Counted from the first letter of the stretch, positions 1 to 6,587 are shown. The stretch: 7,022 nt of DNA from an uncultured Clostridia bacterium (GCA_946623765.1 CAMORL010000086.1:1-7022), one strand, 5' to 3'. The notes: generated from the letters alone by a model not told the origin. Program-made: numbers and translations.

Positions 1-881
1 ACGACGCGCAGAAGTTCATCGGCGAACGCGGCGGCGTGATCGGCGTGCATTGCGAAAACTATGACGTTCTGCAGGCGCGCATCGCGGAGGAGAAGGCAAA
101 GGGACATCTGGATCCGACCGCGCATCCGGTAACCCGTCCGCAGGCGGTCGAAGCCGAAGGCGTGGCGCGGCTGATGCGCATCGCGGAGCTTTCCGGATAT
201 CCCGCGTGGGTGGTGCATCTTTCCACGGCGGACGGACTGGAAGAGGTGAGGCGCGCAAGGAAGCGCGGCGTCGAGGTCTATGCCGAGACCTGCCCGCAGT
301 ATATCACGCTGGACGTAAAGCAGTATGCGGAGCCGGACGGCGCAAAGTATGTGATGTCCCCGCCGCTTCGGGAAGCGCGCGACCGCGCGGCGATCCTCGA
401 CGGCATGAAAAAGAAGGACATCGACTTTATCGGCACGGATCACTGCTCGTTCACGATGGCGCAGAAGGCGCTCGGCAAAGACGATTTCTCGAAGATCCCG
501 AACGGCGGCGCAGGCGTACAGAACCGCGCGGAGCTCGTCTATACCTTCGCGGTAAAGACCGGCGCGATCACGCTCGAGCAGATGGCGCTGCTTTTGAGCG
601 AACGCGCGGCGAAACTCTTCGGCATGTACCCGCAAAAGGGCGTTCTGCGGGTCGGCTCCGACGCGGACGTCGTGATCTTCGATCCGAACGCGCCGCATAC
701 GATCTCGTGGAAAACGAACCTGCACGCCTGCGACAATTCGCCCTATGAGCAGGTTCGGGTTTCGGGCCGCACGCGCGACGTGATCCTGAACGGCGAGCTC
801 GTCGCGGAAAACGGAACGCTTACAAAACCGTACTGCGGACGGTATGTATTTCGCAAGCCGTCGGAGAGGTACAGAAAATGA
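1..881 (+). CDS. hydA: Dihydropyrimidinase / D-hydantoinase, C-terminal part (5' end outside the window)
   Basis: This is a cyclic-amide hydrolase of the amidohydrolase superfamily. The family opens dihydropyrimidine, hydantoin or related purine-breakdown rings in the cytoplasm using a two-metal centre. The reading frame is open from base 3, so the N-terminus lies upstream, including the first HxH metal pair and the carbamylated lysine. About 292 residues are visible against a usual length of about 460. Three expected metal ligands are present: His in VHCEN (codon 48-50), His in VVHLS (216-218) and Asp in GTDHCSF (438-440). The segments KALGKDDFSKIPNG, GSDADVVIFDP and HTISWKTN are typical of dihydropyrimidinases. 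The gene ends with an ATGA overlap onto the MocA-guanine deaminase gene, so the two are translated together. Anaerobic purine or urate degradation clusters often carry a hydA-type gene. True substrate preference (dihydrouracil, hydantoin or a purine-derived ring) cannot be read from the sequence. Confidence 0.93.
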   Translation, partial: DAQKFIGERGGVIGVHCENYDVLQARIAEEKAKGHLDPTAHPVTRPQAVEAEGVARLMRIAELSGYPAWVVHLSTADGLEEVRRARKRGVEVYAETCPQYITLDVKQYAEPDGAKYVMSPPLREARDRAAILDGMKKKDIDFIGTDHCSFTMAQKALGKDDFSKIPNGGAGVQNRAELVYTFAVKTGAITLEQMALLLSERAAKLFGMYPQKGVLRVGSDADVVIFDPNAPHTISWKTNLHACDNSPYEQVRVSGRTRDVILNGELVAENGTLTKPYCGRYVFRKPSERYRK

Positions 882-2713
882 AGATTGCATTGGTATTGAC
901 CGCCGCCGGAAGCGGCAAACGCTTCGGCAGCGATAAACTCGCTTATCCGATCGACGGAAAGCCGATGCTCCTGCATGCGCTGGAGCTCTATGACCGGATG
1001 CGGGACCGGTTCGTTTCGCGTACCGTCGTGCTGAAAACCGGCGCGCAGGAACGCCGCATGGCTGCCGAGCGCATGGAGTACCGCGTGGCGGAAAATCCGG
1101 ATCCGGAGCGCGGCATCGCGTCGAGCGTCGTGATCGGCACGGAGGACGCCTTAAAGAGCGATCCGGACGGGATTCTGTATGCGGTGGGAGATCAGCCGTA
1201 TGTGACCGAAAAGACCGTCCTTGCGCTTTTAGACGCGTTTATAAAGGACCCCACGCGCATCGTCGCGCCGACGGCAAACGGAAGACGCGGCAATCCGGTG
1301 CTGTTTCCGAAGGATCTCTTTTCGGAACTGCTTCGGATCACGGGCGACGTCGGCGGATCGCAGGTCATTGCGAACCACAGCGAACGGCTCGAAACGATCG
1401 AAACGCCGCAGAGAGAACTGGACGACATCGACACGCGTCTCGCGGAGAAAACGCACTATACCGTGCTGCACGGCAATATCCTGACCGTGCCGGCGCTCGG
1501 CGAGCTGAACGCCGTCAAAAGCGGCTATATCGTCCTGAACGCCGACGGCGTGATCGAGGGCGTGTTTGAAACGCTGCCCGAACGGTTCAAAGCGGGACAG
1601 CTTGCGGATTACGGCGACGCGCTGATCCTGCAGTCGTTCTGCGATATGCACCTGCACGCGCCGCAGTATCCGATGCTCGGCATGGGCATGGATCTGCCGC
1701 TGCTCGACTGGCTGAACACGTATACCTTCCGCACGGAGGCGCGCTTTGCCGATCCCGATTACGCGCGATCGCATTACCGGCGGTTTGCGGAACAGCTTGT
1801 GGAATTCGGCACGACGCGCGTATCCGTGTTCTCATCGCTTCACACGGACGCGACGCTGATCCTGATGGAGGAGCTTGAACGCGCAGGGATCACGGGATTT
1901 GTCGGCAAGGTCAATATGGATCGCAACAGCCCGGATTACTACACGGAGACGACGGAGGAGAGCAAGCGCGAAACGCTGCGCTGGCTTGACGCGTGCGATC
2001 GGTTTTCGCGCATCCGTCCGATCATCACGCCGCGGTTCACGCCGTCATGCTCCGACGAACTGATGGCGTGGCTCGGCAGGCTCGCAAACGAGCGGAACCT
2101 GCCGGTGCAGTCGCATCTTTCGGAAAACACGAGCGAAATCGCGTGGGTGCGAACCCTCCATCCGGACTGCAGACAGTATTGGGAGACCTATGCGAAATAC
2201 GGGCTGTGGAAGAGCGACACATTGATGGCGCACTGCGTGTACAGCGACGAACGCGAGCGGGAAGCGATCAAAGAACACGGCGTAACGGTCGTACATTGCG
2301 CGGACTCGAACACGAACATTGCGAGCGGCGTCGCGCCGGTAAGGACCATGCTCGACGAAGGAATCAAGGTGGCGCTCGGCAGCGACATCGCGGGCGGCGC
2401 GCATCTTTCGATGCTGAACGTCATTCAGATGTCGATCCGCGCGTCCAAGATCAAGCGCATCGAAAGCGAATGGACGACGCCGTTTCTGTCCGTTGCGGAG
2501 GGCTTCTATCTCGGCACGACCGCCGGCGCGCTGTACTTCGGCGCAAAACCGGGATTCCAAAAGGGCGACAGGCTGCATGCCGTGGTCATCGACGACCGCG
2601 AATATCCCGATACGGAACGGCTGACGCTCAAGGAACGCTTCGACCGCGCGGTCTATATCGCCGAACCGAAGGACATCGTTGCGGTGTACGGCGAAGGAAA
2701 ACGCTTAAAGTAA
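878..2713 (+). CDS. guaD: Fusion of a MocA-like molybdenum cofactor cytidylyltransferase and guanine deaminase
   Basis: This single 611-residue frame holds two enzymes. Residues 1 to about 190 are a MobA-like nucleotidyltransferase of the MocA type. They show TAAGSGKRFGSDK at 8-20, GDQP at 104-107, GRRGNPVLF at 135-143, GDVGG at 156-160 and a closing DIDT at 183-186. AAG rather than AGG in the first loop fits CTP over GTP use, as known for MocA against MobA. Residues from about 195 are a guanine deaminase, which converts guanine to xanthine and ammonia. The zinc ligands are H258 and H260 (MHLHAPQ), H413 (SHLSEN), H452 (AHCVY) and D503 (GSDIAGG), with E416 the likely proton shuttle. SsnA-type amidohydrolases were considered, but LDLPLLDWLN-like and TEARF segments favour GuaD. 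The start is set by GGAGAGG at 863-869 and the ATGA overlap with hydA. The pairing suggests xanthine supply linked to maturation of a xanthine dehydrogenase-type enzyme (inference). The linker is almost absent. Confidence 0.93.
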   Translation: MKIALVLTAAGSGKRFGSDKLAYPIDGKPMLLHALELYDRMRDRFVSRTVVLKTGAQERRMAAERMEYRVAENPDPERGIASSVVIGTEDALKSDPDGILYAVGDQPYVTEKTVLALLDAFIKDPTRIVAPTANGRRGNPVLFPKDLFSELLRITGDVGGSQVIANHSERLETIETPQRELDDIDTRLAEKTHYTVLHGNILTVPALGELNAVKSGYIVLNADGVIEGVFETLPERFKAGQLADYGDALILQSFCDMHLHAPQYPMLGMGMDLPLLDWLNTYTFRTEARFADPDYARSHYRRFAEQLVEFGTTRVSVFSSLHTDATLILMEELERAGITGFVGKVNMDRNSPDYYTETTEESKRETLRWLDACDRFSRIRPIITPRFTPSCSDELMAWLGRLANERNLPVQSHLSENTSEIAWVRTLHPDCRQYWETYAKYGLWKSDTLMAHCVYSDEREREAIKEHGVTVVHCADSNTNIASGVAPVRTMLDEGIKVALGSDIAGGAHLSMLNVIQMSIRASKIKRIESEWTTPFLSVAEGFYLGTTAGALYFGAKPGFQKGDRLHAVVIDDREYPDTERLTLKERFDRAVYIAEPKDIVAVYGEGKRLK

Positions 2714-2730
2714 GCATAATTCAAAAAAAG

Positions 2731-2769
2731 AATCACATCCTATCCGAAAAAACGGGGGATGTGATTTTT
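2731..2769 (+). terminator. Rho-independent terminator after the purine genes, overlapping the next gene's ribosome-binding region
   Basis: AATCACATCC (2731-2740) pairs perfectly over 10 bases with GGATGTGATT (2757-2766). CCG (2744-2746) can pair with CGG (2753-2755) around an A6 loop. The 3' arm runs into TTTTT (2765-2769), and an A-rich run precedes the hairpin. It starts 17 bases after the stop of the fusion gene, where a terminator is expected. The G-run at 2754-2758 is also the only Shine-Dalgarno-like sequence for the ATG at 2770, so the hairpin would both end transcription and, in read-through RNA, mask that site. Confidence 0.8.
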
Positions 2770-3348
2770 ATGATGTGGACGGCGCGAATCGCGCTTCTTT
2801 CGACCGGATTTCTGACGCTCGGCGGGTGGTTCGACACGGTTCTGCGGAAACGGAAAAAACGGACGCTGCTGCTTTTGCTGCCCGTGCTCTTAGGACTTTC
2901 CGCGGTTCCGACGCTGGAGACGCCTTCCGTGCGCCTCTGCTTCGCACCGTGCGTGTTTTTTCTCTGCACGGCGATCCTGTGTCCGACGGATCAGCCGCTT
3001 TCCGCGCTGGTTGCCGCGCTTCTCGGCGGCTTTCTCGGGTGGAAACTCATCGACACGTTCCCGCTGTTTTCGGAACCGGGACTGTTCGTCGCGCTGCCGA
3101 CGCTGATGCTCGGCGCGCTGTACTGCCGCGACGCAAACGCAAAGGCGCTCGCGATTGCCGCGGCGCCCTTTGTGATGCTGTTCTTTCAGATGATCGGGGA
3201 TTATACGCTGTTTCAAAGCGCCGTTTTAGAGCTCGGAAACGCGGACGCGCTGACGGCGCAGACGGTCGGATCAGCGCTTGTGCTTTGCGGGACGCTTCTC
3301 GGCAGCCGTCTTGAAACCGTCCGGCGCAGGCTGCGTGCCTCCGCATAG
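2770..3348 (+). CDS. Unrecognised multi-pass membrane protein (192 aa)
   Basis: I do not recognise this family. The protein is very hydrophobic, with about six or seven probable membrane segments near residues 5-22, 31-48, 55-72, 77-96, 104-119, 124-142 and 163-179. A basic cluster RKRKKR sits at 26-31 and an arginine-rich tail at 180-189, both likely cytoplasmic by the positive-inside rule. No catalytic or transport motif stands out. The frame is open far upstream, but only as a shadow of the guanine deaminase gene. ATG 2770 is chosen because GGGGG at 2754-2758 lies 11 bases before it. ATG 2773 and GTG 2761 are in-frame alternatives. The start region lies in the 3' arm and tail of a terminator hairpin, so expression probably depends on read-through or on a promoter I cannot see. 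The last 78 bases run antisense to the end of the YibE/F gene. The hydrophobic helix pattern supports a real gene. Confidence 0.72.
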   Translation: MMWTARIALLSTGFLTLGGWFDTVLRKRKKRTLLLLLPVLLGLSAVPTLETPSVRLCFAPCVFFLCTAILCPTDQPLSALVAALLGGFLGWKLIDTFPLFSEPGLFVALPTLMLGALYCRDANAKALAIAAAPFVMLFFQMIGDYTLFQSAVLELGNADALTAQTVGSALVLCGTLLGSRLETVRRRLRASA

Positions 3349-4638
3349 CGCGGACGCGATCAGCGCGGTCAGCGGTACGGCAAGGATCAGACCGATGCTG
3401 CCGGAAATGCCGGTGATGACCTCGTGCGTGATGTAGTCGCCGGAAAGGATCGCCTTCCAGTCCCAGTTATAATATTTGATCAAAAGCAGGTTCACGAGCG
3501 CGCCGCCGGTGAACGCAAGGATCAGCGTATTCGTCATGGTGCCGACCGCGTCGCGCCCGATGCGCATGCCGCTTCGGAACAGCGCGGAAAAGCCCATGTG
3601 CGGGTTGACGGTTTTGAGCTCGTTGACCGAGGACGAAATGCTCATCGCCACGTCCATAACCGCGCCGAGCGCGGAGATGATGATGCCGGAAACGAACAGC
3701 CCGCGGATGTTGATCAGCGTGCCCTGAAACTTCGCCTGGATCAGCGTGTCCGTCTCGGCGACGTTGTATTCGAGTCCGTCAAGATGCGCGATCCGGCTTG
3801 CGATCATGGCGAATACGCAGGCGACCGAGAAGCCCGCAACCGTGCCGAGAATCGCGGAGAGCGTCTTTTTGGAGAGACCGTCGAGCAGCAGAAAGCAGAC
3901 GATCGTCACAAGCACGCAGAGAATCAGCGTCAGCGGAATGGCATAGAAGCCTTTCAGCAGCGCGGGAACCAGCAGGAAAAAGACCGCGGCAAGCGTCAGC
4001 GCAAGACCGAGGATCGAGCGCAGCCCGACCTTTCCGCCGACGAGCGCGGTGACGAGCAGAAACAGCGCGGCAAGCCCGAACAGCAGCCACTGCCGGTTAT
4101 AGTTCATGACCGAAAGGGAGAGGGCGGGAAGCCCGTCGGAAAGCGTCGCGCGGTCGGTGAGCACATAGACAAGAAGCGACGTGCCGACCTCGGCGTGCTT
4201 GTCGAAGAGCTTGCTCATGTAGTTCATCACTTCGATGCGCCGTCCCTTGTGTTCGCCGGTCGTGATCTCGACCAGAAGCCGCTGCGAACCGACATGGACG
4301 TTCTCGGTGGAAGGATCCCGGTACGAATCGTCGGCGAGGACTTCGAGCACGGTCGCATAGGCATAGGATTGCGTTTTCAGCGAGCCGGAGGATTCAACGT
4401 AGCCTTCCGGCAGTCTGCCGGTCTCAAACAGCAGACGGTTGCTGTCCGCGGCGGCGGCAAGGTGCGTAAAGTACACCTCGGCGGCGTCGCTGCGGTCCGG
4501 GTTGTATTTGGCAATCGGCTTTTTCAGCAAGAACGCAAACAGGACCCCCGCGCCGACGATTGCGGCGACGATGAAAAAGGCGATCCATGTCTTCGGGCGG
4601 CAAAGCCCCGCGATCCGGTTTTTCCACGTTTCTTTCAT
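3271..4638 (-). CDS. YibE/F-like family membrane protein
   Basis: This 455-residue membrane protein belongs to the YibE/F family, whose biochemical role is unsettled. A first membrane segment (about 19-38) is followed by a soluble domain (about 40-178), probably outside the cell. Seven or so further membrane segments follow at about 184-200, 206-225, 230-251, 259-282, 312-333, 368-388 and 405-431. Family signatures are seen in ALGAVMDVAMSISSSVNEL (323-341), GRDAVGTMTNTLILAFTGGA (361-380) and EVITGISGSIGLILAVPLTA (406-425). The frame is open back to a TTG at 4674, but that TTG is part of a -35 box, so ATG 4638 is the start. No other ATG, GTG or TTG precedes the first membrane helix, and no Shine-Dalgarno site precedes the ATG. 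The mRNA is probably leaderless. The last 23 residues are polar and basic and lie opposite the end of the neighbouring plus-strand membrane gene. Confidence 0.9.
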   Translation of the reverse strand: MKETWKNRIAGLCRPKTWIAFFIVAAIVGAGVLFAFLLKKPIAKYNPDRSDAAEVYFTHLAAAADSNRLLFETGRLPEGYVESSGSLKTQSYAYATVLEVLADDSYRDPSTENVHVGSQRLLVEITTGEHKGRRIEVMNYMSKLFDKHAEVGTSLLVYVLTDRATLSDGLPALSLSVMNYNRQWLLFGLAALFLLVTALVGGKVGLRSILGLALTLAAVFFLLVPALLKGFYAIPLTLILCVLVTIVCFLLLDGLSKKTLSAILGTVAGFSVACVFAMIASRIAHLDGLEYNVAETDTLIQAKFQGTLINIRGLFVSGIIISALGAVMDVAMSISSSVNELKTVNPHMGFSALFRSGMRIGRDAVGTMTNTLILAFTGGALVNLLLIKYYNWDWKAILSGDYITHEVITGISGSIGLILAVPLTALIASALCGGTQPAPDGFKTAAEKRPAKHKR

Positions 4639-4644
4639 ATCTGC

Positions 4645-4674
4645 ATTATATCGCGCCGCGTTCACGCGCGTCAA
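4645..4674 (-). promoter_or_regulatory. Near-consensus promoter giving a leaderless YibE/F-like mRNA
   Basis: On the minus strand TTGACG (4674-4669) and a perfect TATAAT (4650-4645) are separated by 18 bases, the arrangement of a housekeeping sigma promoter. Six bases (GCAGAT) separate the -10 box from ATG 4638, so the usual start distance places the first transcribed base at or next to that A. The -35 box begins one base after the U-tract of the alr terminator. The gene is therefore independently transcribed rather than read through from alr. Confidence 0.82.
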
Positions 4675-4675
4675 G

Positions 4676-4710
4676 AAAAAAGGACCGTTCCCGAAAAAGG
4701 AACGATCCTT
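4676..4710 (-). terminator. Rho-independent terminator of alr
   Basis: Read on the minus strand, AAGGATCGTTCC (4710-4699) pairs with GGAACGGTCC plus TT (4691-4680) with a single G-T wobble, around a loop of TTTTTCG. A T6 tract (4681-4676) follows. It begins 5 bases after the alr stop codon, and the next transcription unit's -35 box starts at 4674. Confidence 0.93.
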
Positions 4711-4715
4711 GCTGT

Positions 4716-5831
4716 TTATTCTTCGTATACGCGCGGAACGCGCTCGCTGATCGAAAGCAGAATCTCGTAGGAGATCGTATCGGCTTTGTCCGCAAGCTCG
4801 TCTGCGGTGATGACGCTGCCGCCCTGACGTCCGATCAGAACGACCTCGTCGCCGACCTTGGCTTCCGGCACTTCGGATACGTCGACCATCATCTGGTCCA
4901 TGCAGATGGTGCCGATCTGCGGACAGCGTTTTCCGCCGATCAGAACGTCCGCCTTGCCGGTGAGGCAGCGCTTGTAGCCGTCGCCGTAGCCGATGGGAAG
5001 CGTTGCAACGCGCGTCGGACGTGATGCGACGAACCGGAGTCCGTAACTGACGCCTTCGCCCGCTTCGACCGTTTTGAGGTTGCTGATGTGCGTGATGAGC
5101 GACATCACAGGCGTCAGCCTGCTGCCCGGGGTGCGCTTTGCGTCGGGATGGCAGCCGTACAGCGAAATGCCGAACCGCACCATGTCGTATTGCAGCTCGG
5201 GATAGTCGAGCGTTGCGCCGGAATTTGCGGCGTGAACCAGGGGACGGTAGCCGCGCGCGTGAATCTTCTCCACGAACGCGTCGAACCGCTGCGCCTGCAG
5301 ATGCGTGAATTCCGCATCGGATTCGGACTTTGCAAAGTGCGTGAACACGCCGTCCATCGAAACGTCCGGACAGGCGTCGAACGCGTCGAGAAGCGCTTCG
5401 AGCATGGCGTCGTCGGTGACGCCGATGCGGCGCATGCCGGTGTCGAGCTTTACGTGGACGTGCGCGGTCTTGCCGGACGCCTTCGCCCAGTGCTCAAACG
5501 CATAGACCTGTTCCGCGGTAAAGACCGCAGAGGTGAGATCCTTCGCCACGGCGGCGGGAATGTGATCCGGATCGGTCACGCCGAGGACAAGGATCGGCAG
5601 CGTGATGCCCGCAAGACGGAGGCGGATGCCTTCCTCCGGAATGGCGACGGCGAACATATCGACGATGCCGGAACGCTCGAGATACTGTCCGACCTCGATG
5701 ATGCCGTGCCCGTAGGCGTTCGCCTTGATGACCGCGAGAAACTTCGTTTCGGGTTTCAGTCTGCGCTTGGCAAGCCGGATGTTTTTCAACAGCGCAGGCA
5801 GATGAATAACCGCATAGGTACTGCGAAGCAT
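4716..5831 (-). CDS. alr: Alanine racemase
   Basis: This cytoplasmic, pyridoxal phosphate-dependent enzyme interconverts L- and D-alanine and supplies D-alanine for peptidoglycan. The length (371 residues) is normal. The cofactor lysine is K36 in AVIKANAYGHG (33-43). The opposite catalytic base is Y263 in EGVSYGLRF. K128 in VHVKLDTGMRRIG matches the position of the usual carbamylated lysine. HAANSGA (200-206), RFGISLYG (219-226), GYGDGY (281-286) and ICMDQMMVDV (309-318) complete the family pattern. The start ATG is preceded by AAGGGGG (5846-5840) with an 8-base gap. The gene has its own promoter (5888-5860) and terminator (4710-4676), so it looks monocistronic. It could be biosynthetic or catabolic, but standing alone and away from D-amino-acid genes it is most simply the biosynthetic racemase. 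Confidence 0.97.
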   Translation of the reverse strand: MLRSTYAVIHLPALLKNIRLAKRRLKPETKFLAVIKANAYGHGIIEVGQYLERSGIVDMFAVAIPEEGIRLRLAGITLPILVLGVTDPDHIPAAVAKDLTSAVFTAEQVYAFEHWAKASGKTAHVHVKLDTGMRRIGVTDDAMLEALLDAFDACPDVSMDGVFTHFAKSESDAEFTHLQAQRFDAFVEKIHARGYRPLVHAANSGATLDYPELQYDMVRFGISLYGCHPDAKRTPGSRLTPVMSLITHISNLKTVEAGEGVSYGLRFVASRPTRVATLPIGYGDGYKRCLTGKADVLIGGKRCPQIGTICMDQMMVDVSEVPEAKVGDEVVLIGRQGGSVITADELADKADTISYEILLSISERVPRVYEE

Positions 5832-5859
5832 GATTGAATCCCCCTTATTACCGCACTAA

Positions 5860-5888
5860 ATTCTACAGGAATGTGCCGTAAAAGTCAA
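5860..5888 (-). promoter_or_regulatory. Promoter of alr
   Basis: On the minus strand TTGACT (5888-5883) and TAGAAT (5865-5860) are separated by exactly 17 bases. Each box differs from the sigma-70/sigma-A consensus at one position. The predicted start near 5853 gives a leader of about 21 bases that contains the Shine-Dalgarno site at 5846-5840. No operator-like inverted repeat was seen over it. Confidence 0.82.
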
Positions 5889-5966
5889 TTCTTTTCCGCG
5901 GAATTACCCGAATTTTACGATGGACACAAAATGACGAAAAAATGTTAACAATTTATTCAAAAACTA

Positions 5967-5995
5967 TTGCATTTTCAAGACCTTGGTGCTAAAAT
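5967..5995 (+). promoter_or_regulatory. Promoter of the rsmD-coaD operon
   Basis: TTGCAT (5967-5972), a 17-base spacer and TAAAAT (5990-5995) form a plausible housekeeping promoter. The -10 box differs from consensus at one position and the -35 box is weaker. The A/T-rich stretch at 5930-5966 could act as an UP element. The predicted start near 6002 gives a leader of about 25 bases ending in AGGGG (6017-6021), 5 bases before ATG 6027. Together with the alr promoter it fills the 195-base gap at 5832-6026. About 78 bases between the two -35 boxes hold no gene or clear regulatory site. Confidence 0.65.
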
Positions 5996-6026
5996 GGGAT
6001 AGACAATACAAGATATAGGGGTTTCT

Positions 6027-6587
6027 ATGGTCAGAATCATTGCGGGCACGGCTCGCGGAAGAAAGCTGGAAACGCTCGAAGGCCTTGAAACCCGGCCGAC
6101 GCTCGACCGCGTCAAGGAGGCGTTTTTCGGCTCCCTGCAGTTTCGGATTCCCTATGCGGAAGTTCTGGATCTGTTTTCGGGAAGCGGCAGTCTCGGACTG
6201 GAAGCGCTGAGCCGCGGCGCGAAGCGGGCCGTTCTGAACGACCGCAATCCCGTCTGCGTGGAGATCATCCGGCGCAACATTGCATCGCTCGGGTTTGACG
6301 GCGCGGCGCGGACGATGAATCTCGACTATGCCGCGGCGATCGACCGGCTTTCTGCGGAAGGCGCGCTCTTCGATCTTGCGTTTTTGGACCCGCCGTACCG
6401 GGAGGGACTGTCGGAGGACGCGGTGAAAAGGCTCTTTCAAACAGGGCTCATGAAGTCCGGCGGTATTGTCGTATTGGAGCATGCGGCGGAGCTTGCGCCG
6501 CAGGACGCTCCGGGCGTTTTCCGCGTGACGAAGACCAAGCGCTTCGGCAAATGCGGATACTCACTCATTGAGGAGGATGAAACATGA
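6027..6587 (+). CDS. rsmD: 16S rRNA (guanine(966)-N(2))-methyltransferase
   Basis: RsmD uses S-adenosylmethionine to methylate the exocyclic amine of a single guanine (G966, E. coli numbering) in the 30S subunit or its assembly intermediate. The 186-residue length is usual. The N-terminus RIIAGTARGRKL (3-14) and TRPTLDRVKEAFF (22-34) are family hallmarks. The cofactor-binding motif I is VLDLFSGSGSLGLEALSRGA (46-65). The catalytic motif IV of N-methyltransferases is DPPY (121-124). AGGGG at 6017-6021 supports ATG 6027. The stop overlaps the coaD start by 4 bases (ATGA), so the two are co-transcribed and probably translationally coupled. This pairing is widespread in Bacillota. Nothing is missing from the catalytic motifs. 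Confidence 0.96.
   Translation: MVRIIAGTARGRKLETLEGLETRPTLDRVKEAFFGSLQFRIPYAEVLDLFSGSGSLGLEALSRGAKRAVLNDRNPVCVEIIRRNIASLGFDGAARTMNLDYAAAIDRLSAEGALFDLAFLDPPYREGLSEDAVKRLFQTGLMKSGGIVVLEHAAELAPQDAPGVFRVTKTKRFGKCGYSLIEEDET

Noticed and set aside
1229..1774. Minus-strand open frame (181 codons) inside the fusion gene
   Set aside because: It is an antisense shadow of the MocA/guanine deaminase junction with no ribosome-binding site or domain.
878..2713. Artefactual joining of two genes
   Set aside because: Both domains read in one continuous frame with intact motifs on both sides and no stop or frame change at the junction, so a real fusion is simpler. A single-base error cannot be fully excluded without the reads.
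2715..2720. CATAAT as a -10 box for the membrane gene
   Set aside because: No -35-like sequence lies 16-18 bases upstream, and its transcript would still contain the terminator hairpin.
1993..2769. Upstream extension of the membrane-protein frame
   Set aside because: This part is out of frame with the guanine deaminase gene and its translation is arginine-rich and low in complexity. The hydrophobic protein begins only near 2770.
2775..3314. Second plus-strand open frame (179 codons) over the membrane gene
   Set aside because: It is a +1-type shadow rich in Arg, Asp and Ala. The other frame shows coherent membrane helices and a better-placed start.
4639..4674. TTG start of the YibE/F-like gene, adding 12 residues
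   Set aside because: The TTG is the beginning of a -35 box and the intervening codons include the -10 box. ATG 4638 is the better start.
3424..4770. Long plus-strand open frame (448 codons) opposite the YibE/F-like gene
   Set aside because: Its translation is rich in Arg, Asp, Glu and Gln with no domain, and it lies fully antisense to a clear family member in GC-rich sequence. It is a codon-bias shadow.
5088..5837. Plus-strand open frame (249 codons) opposite alr
   Set aside because: It is antisense to an unmistakable alanine racemase and its product has no recognisable pattern.
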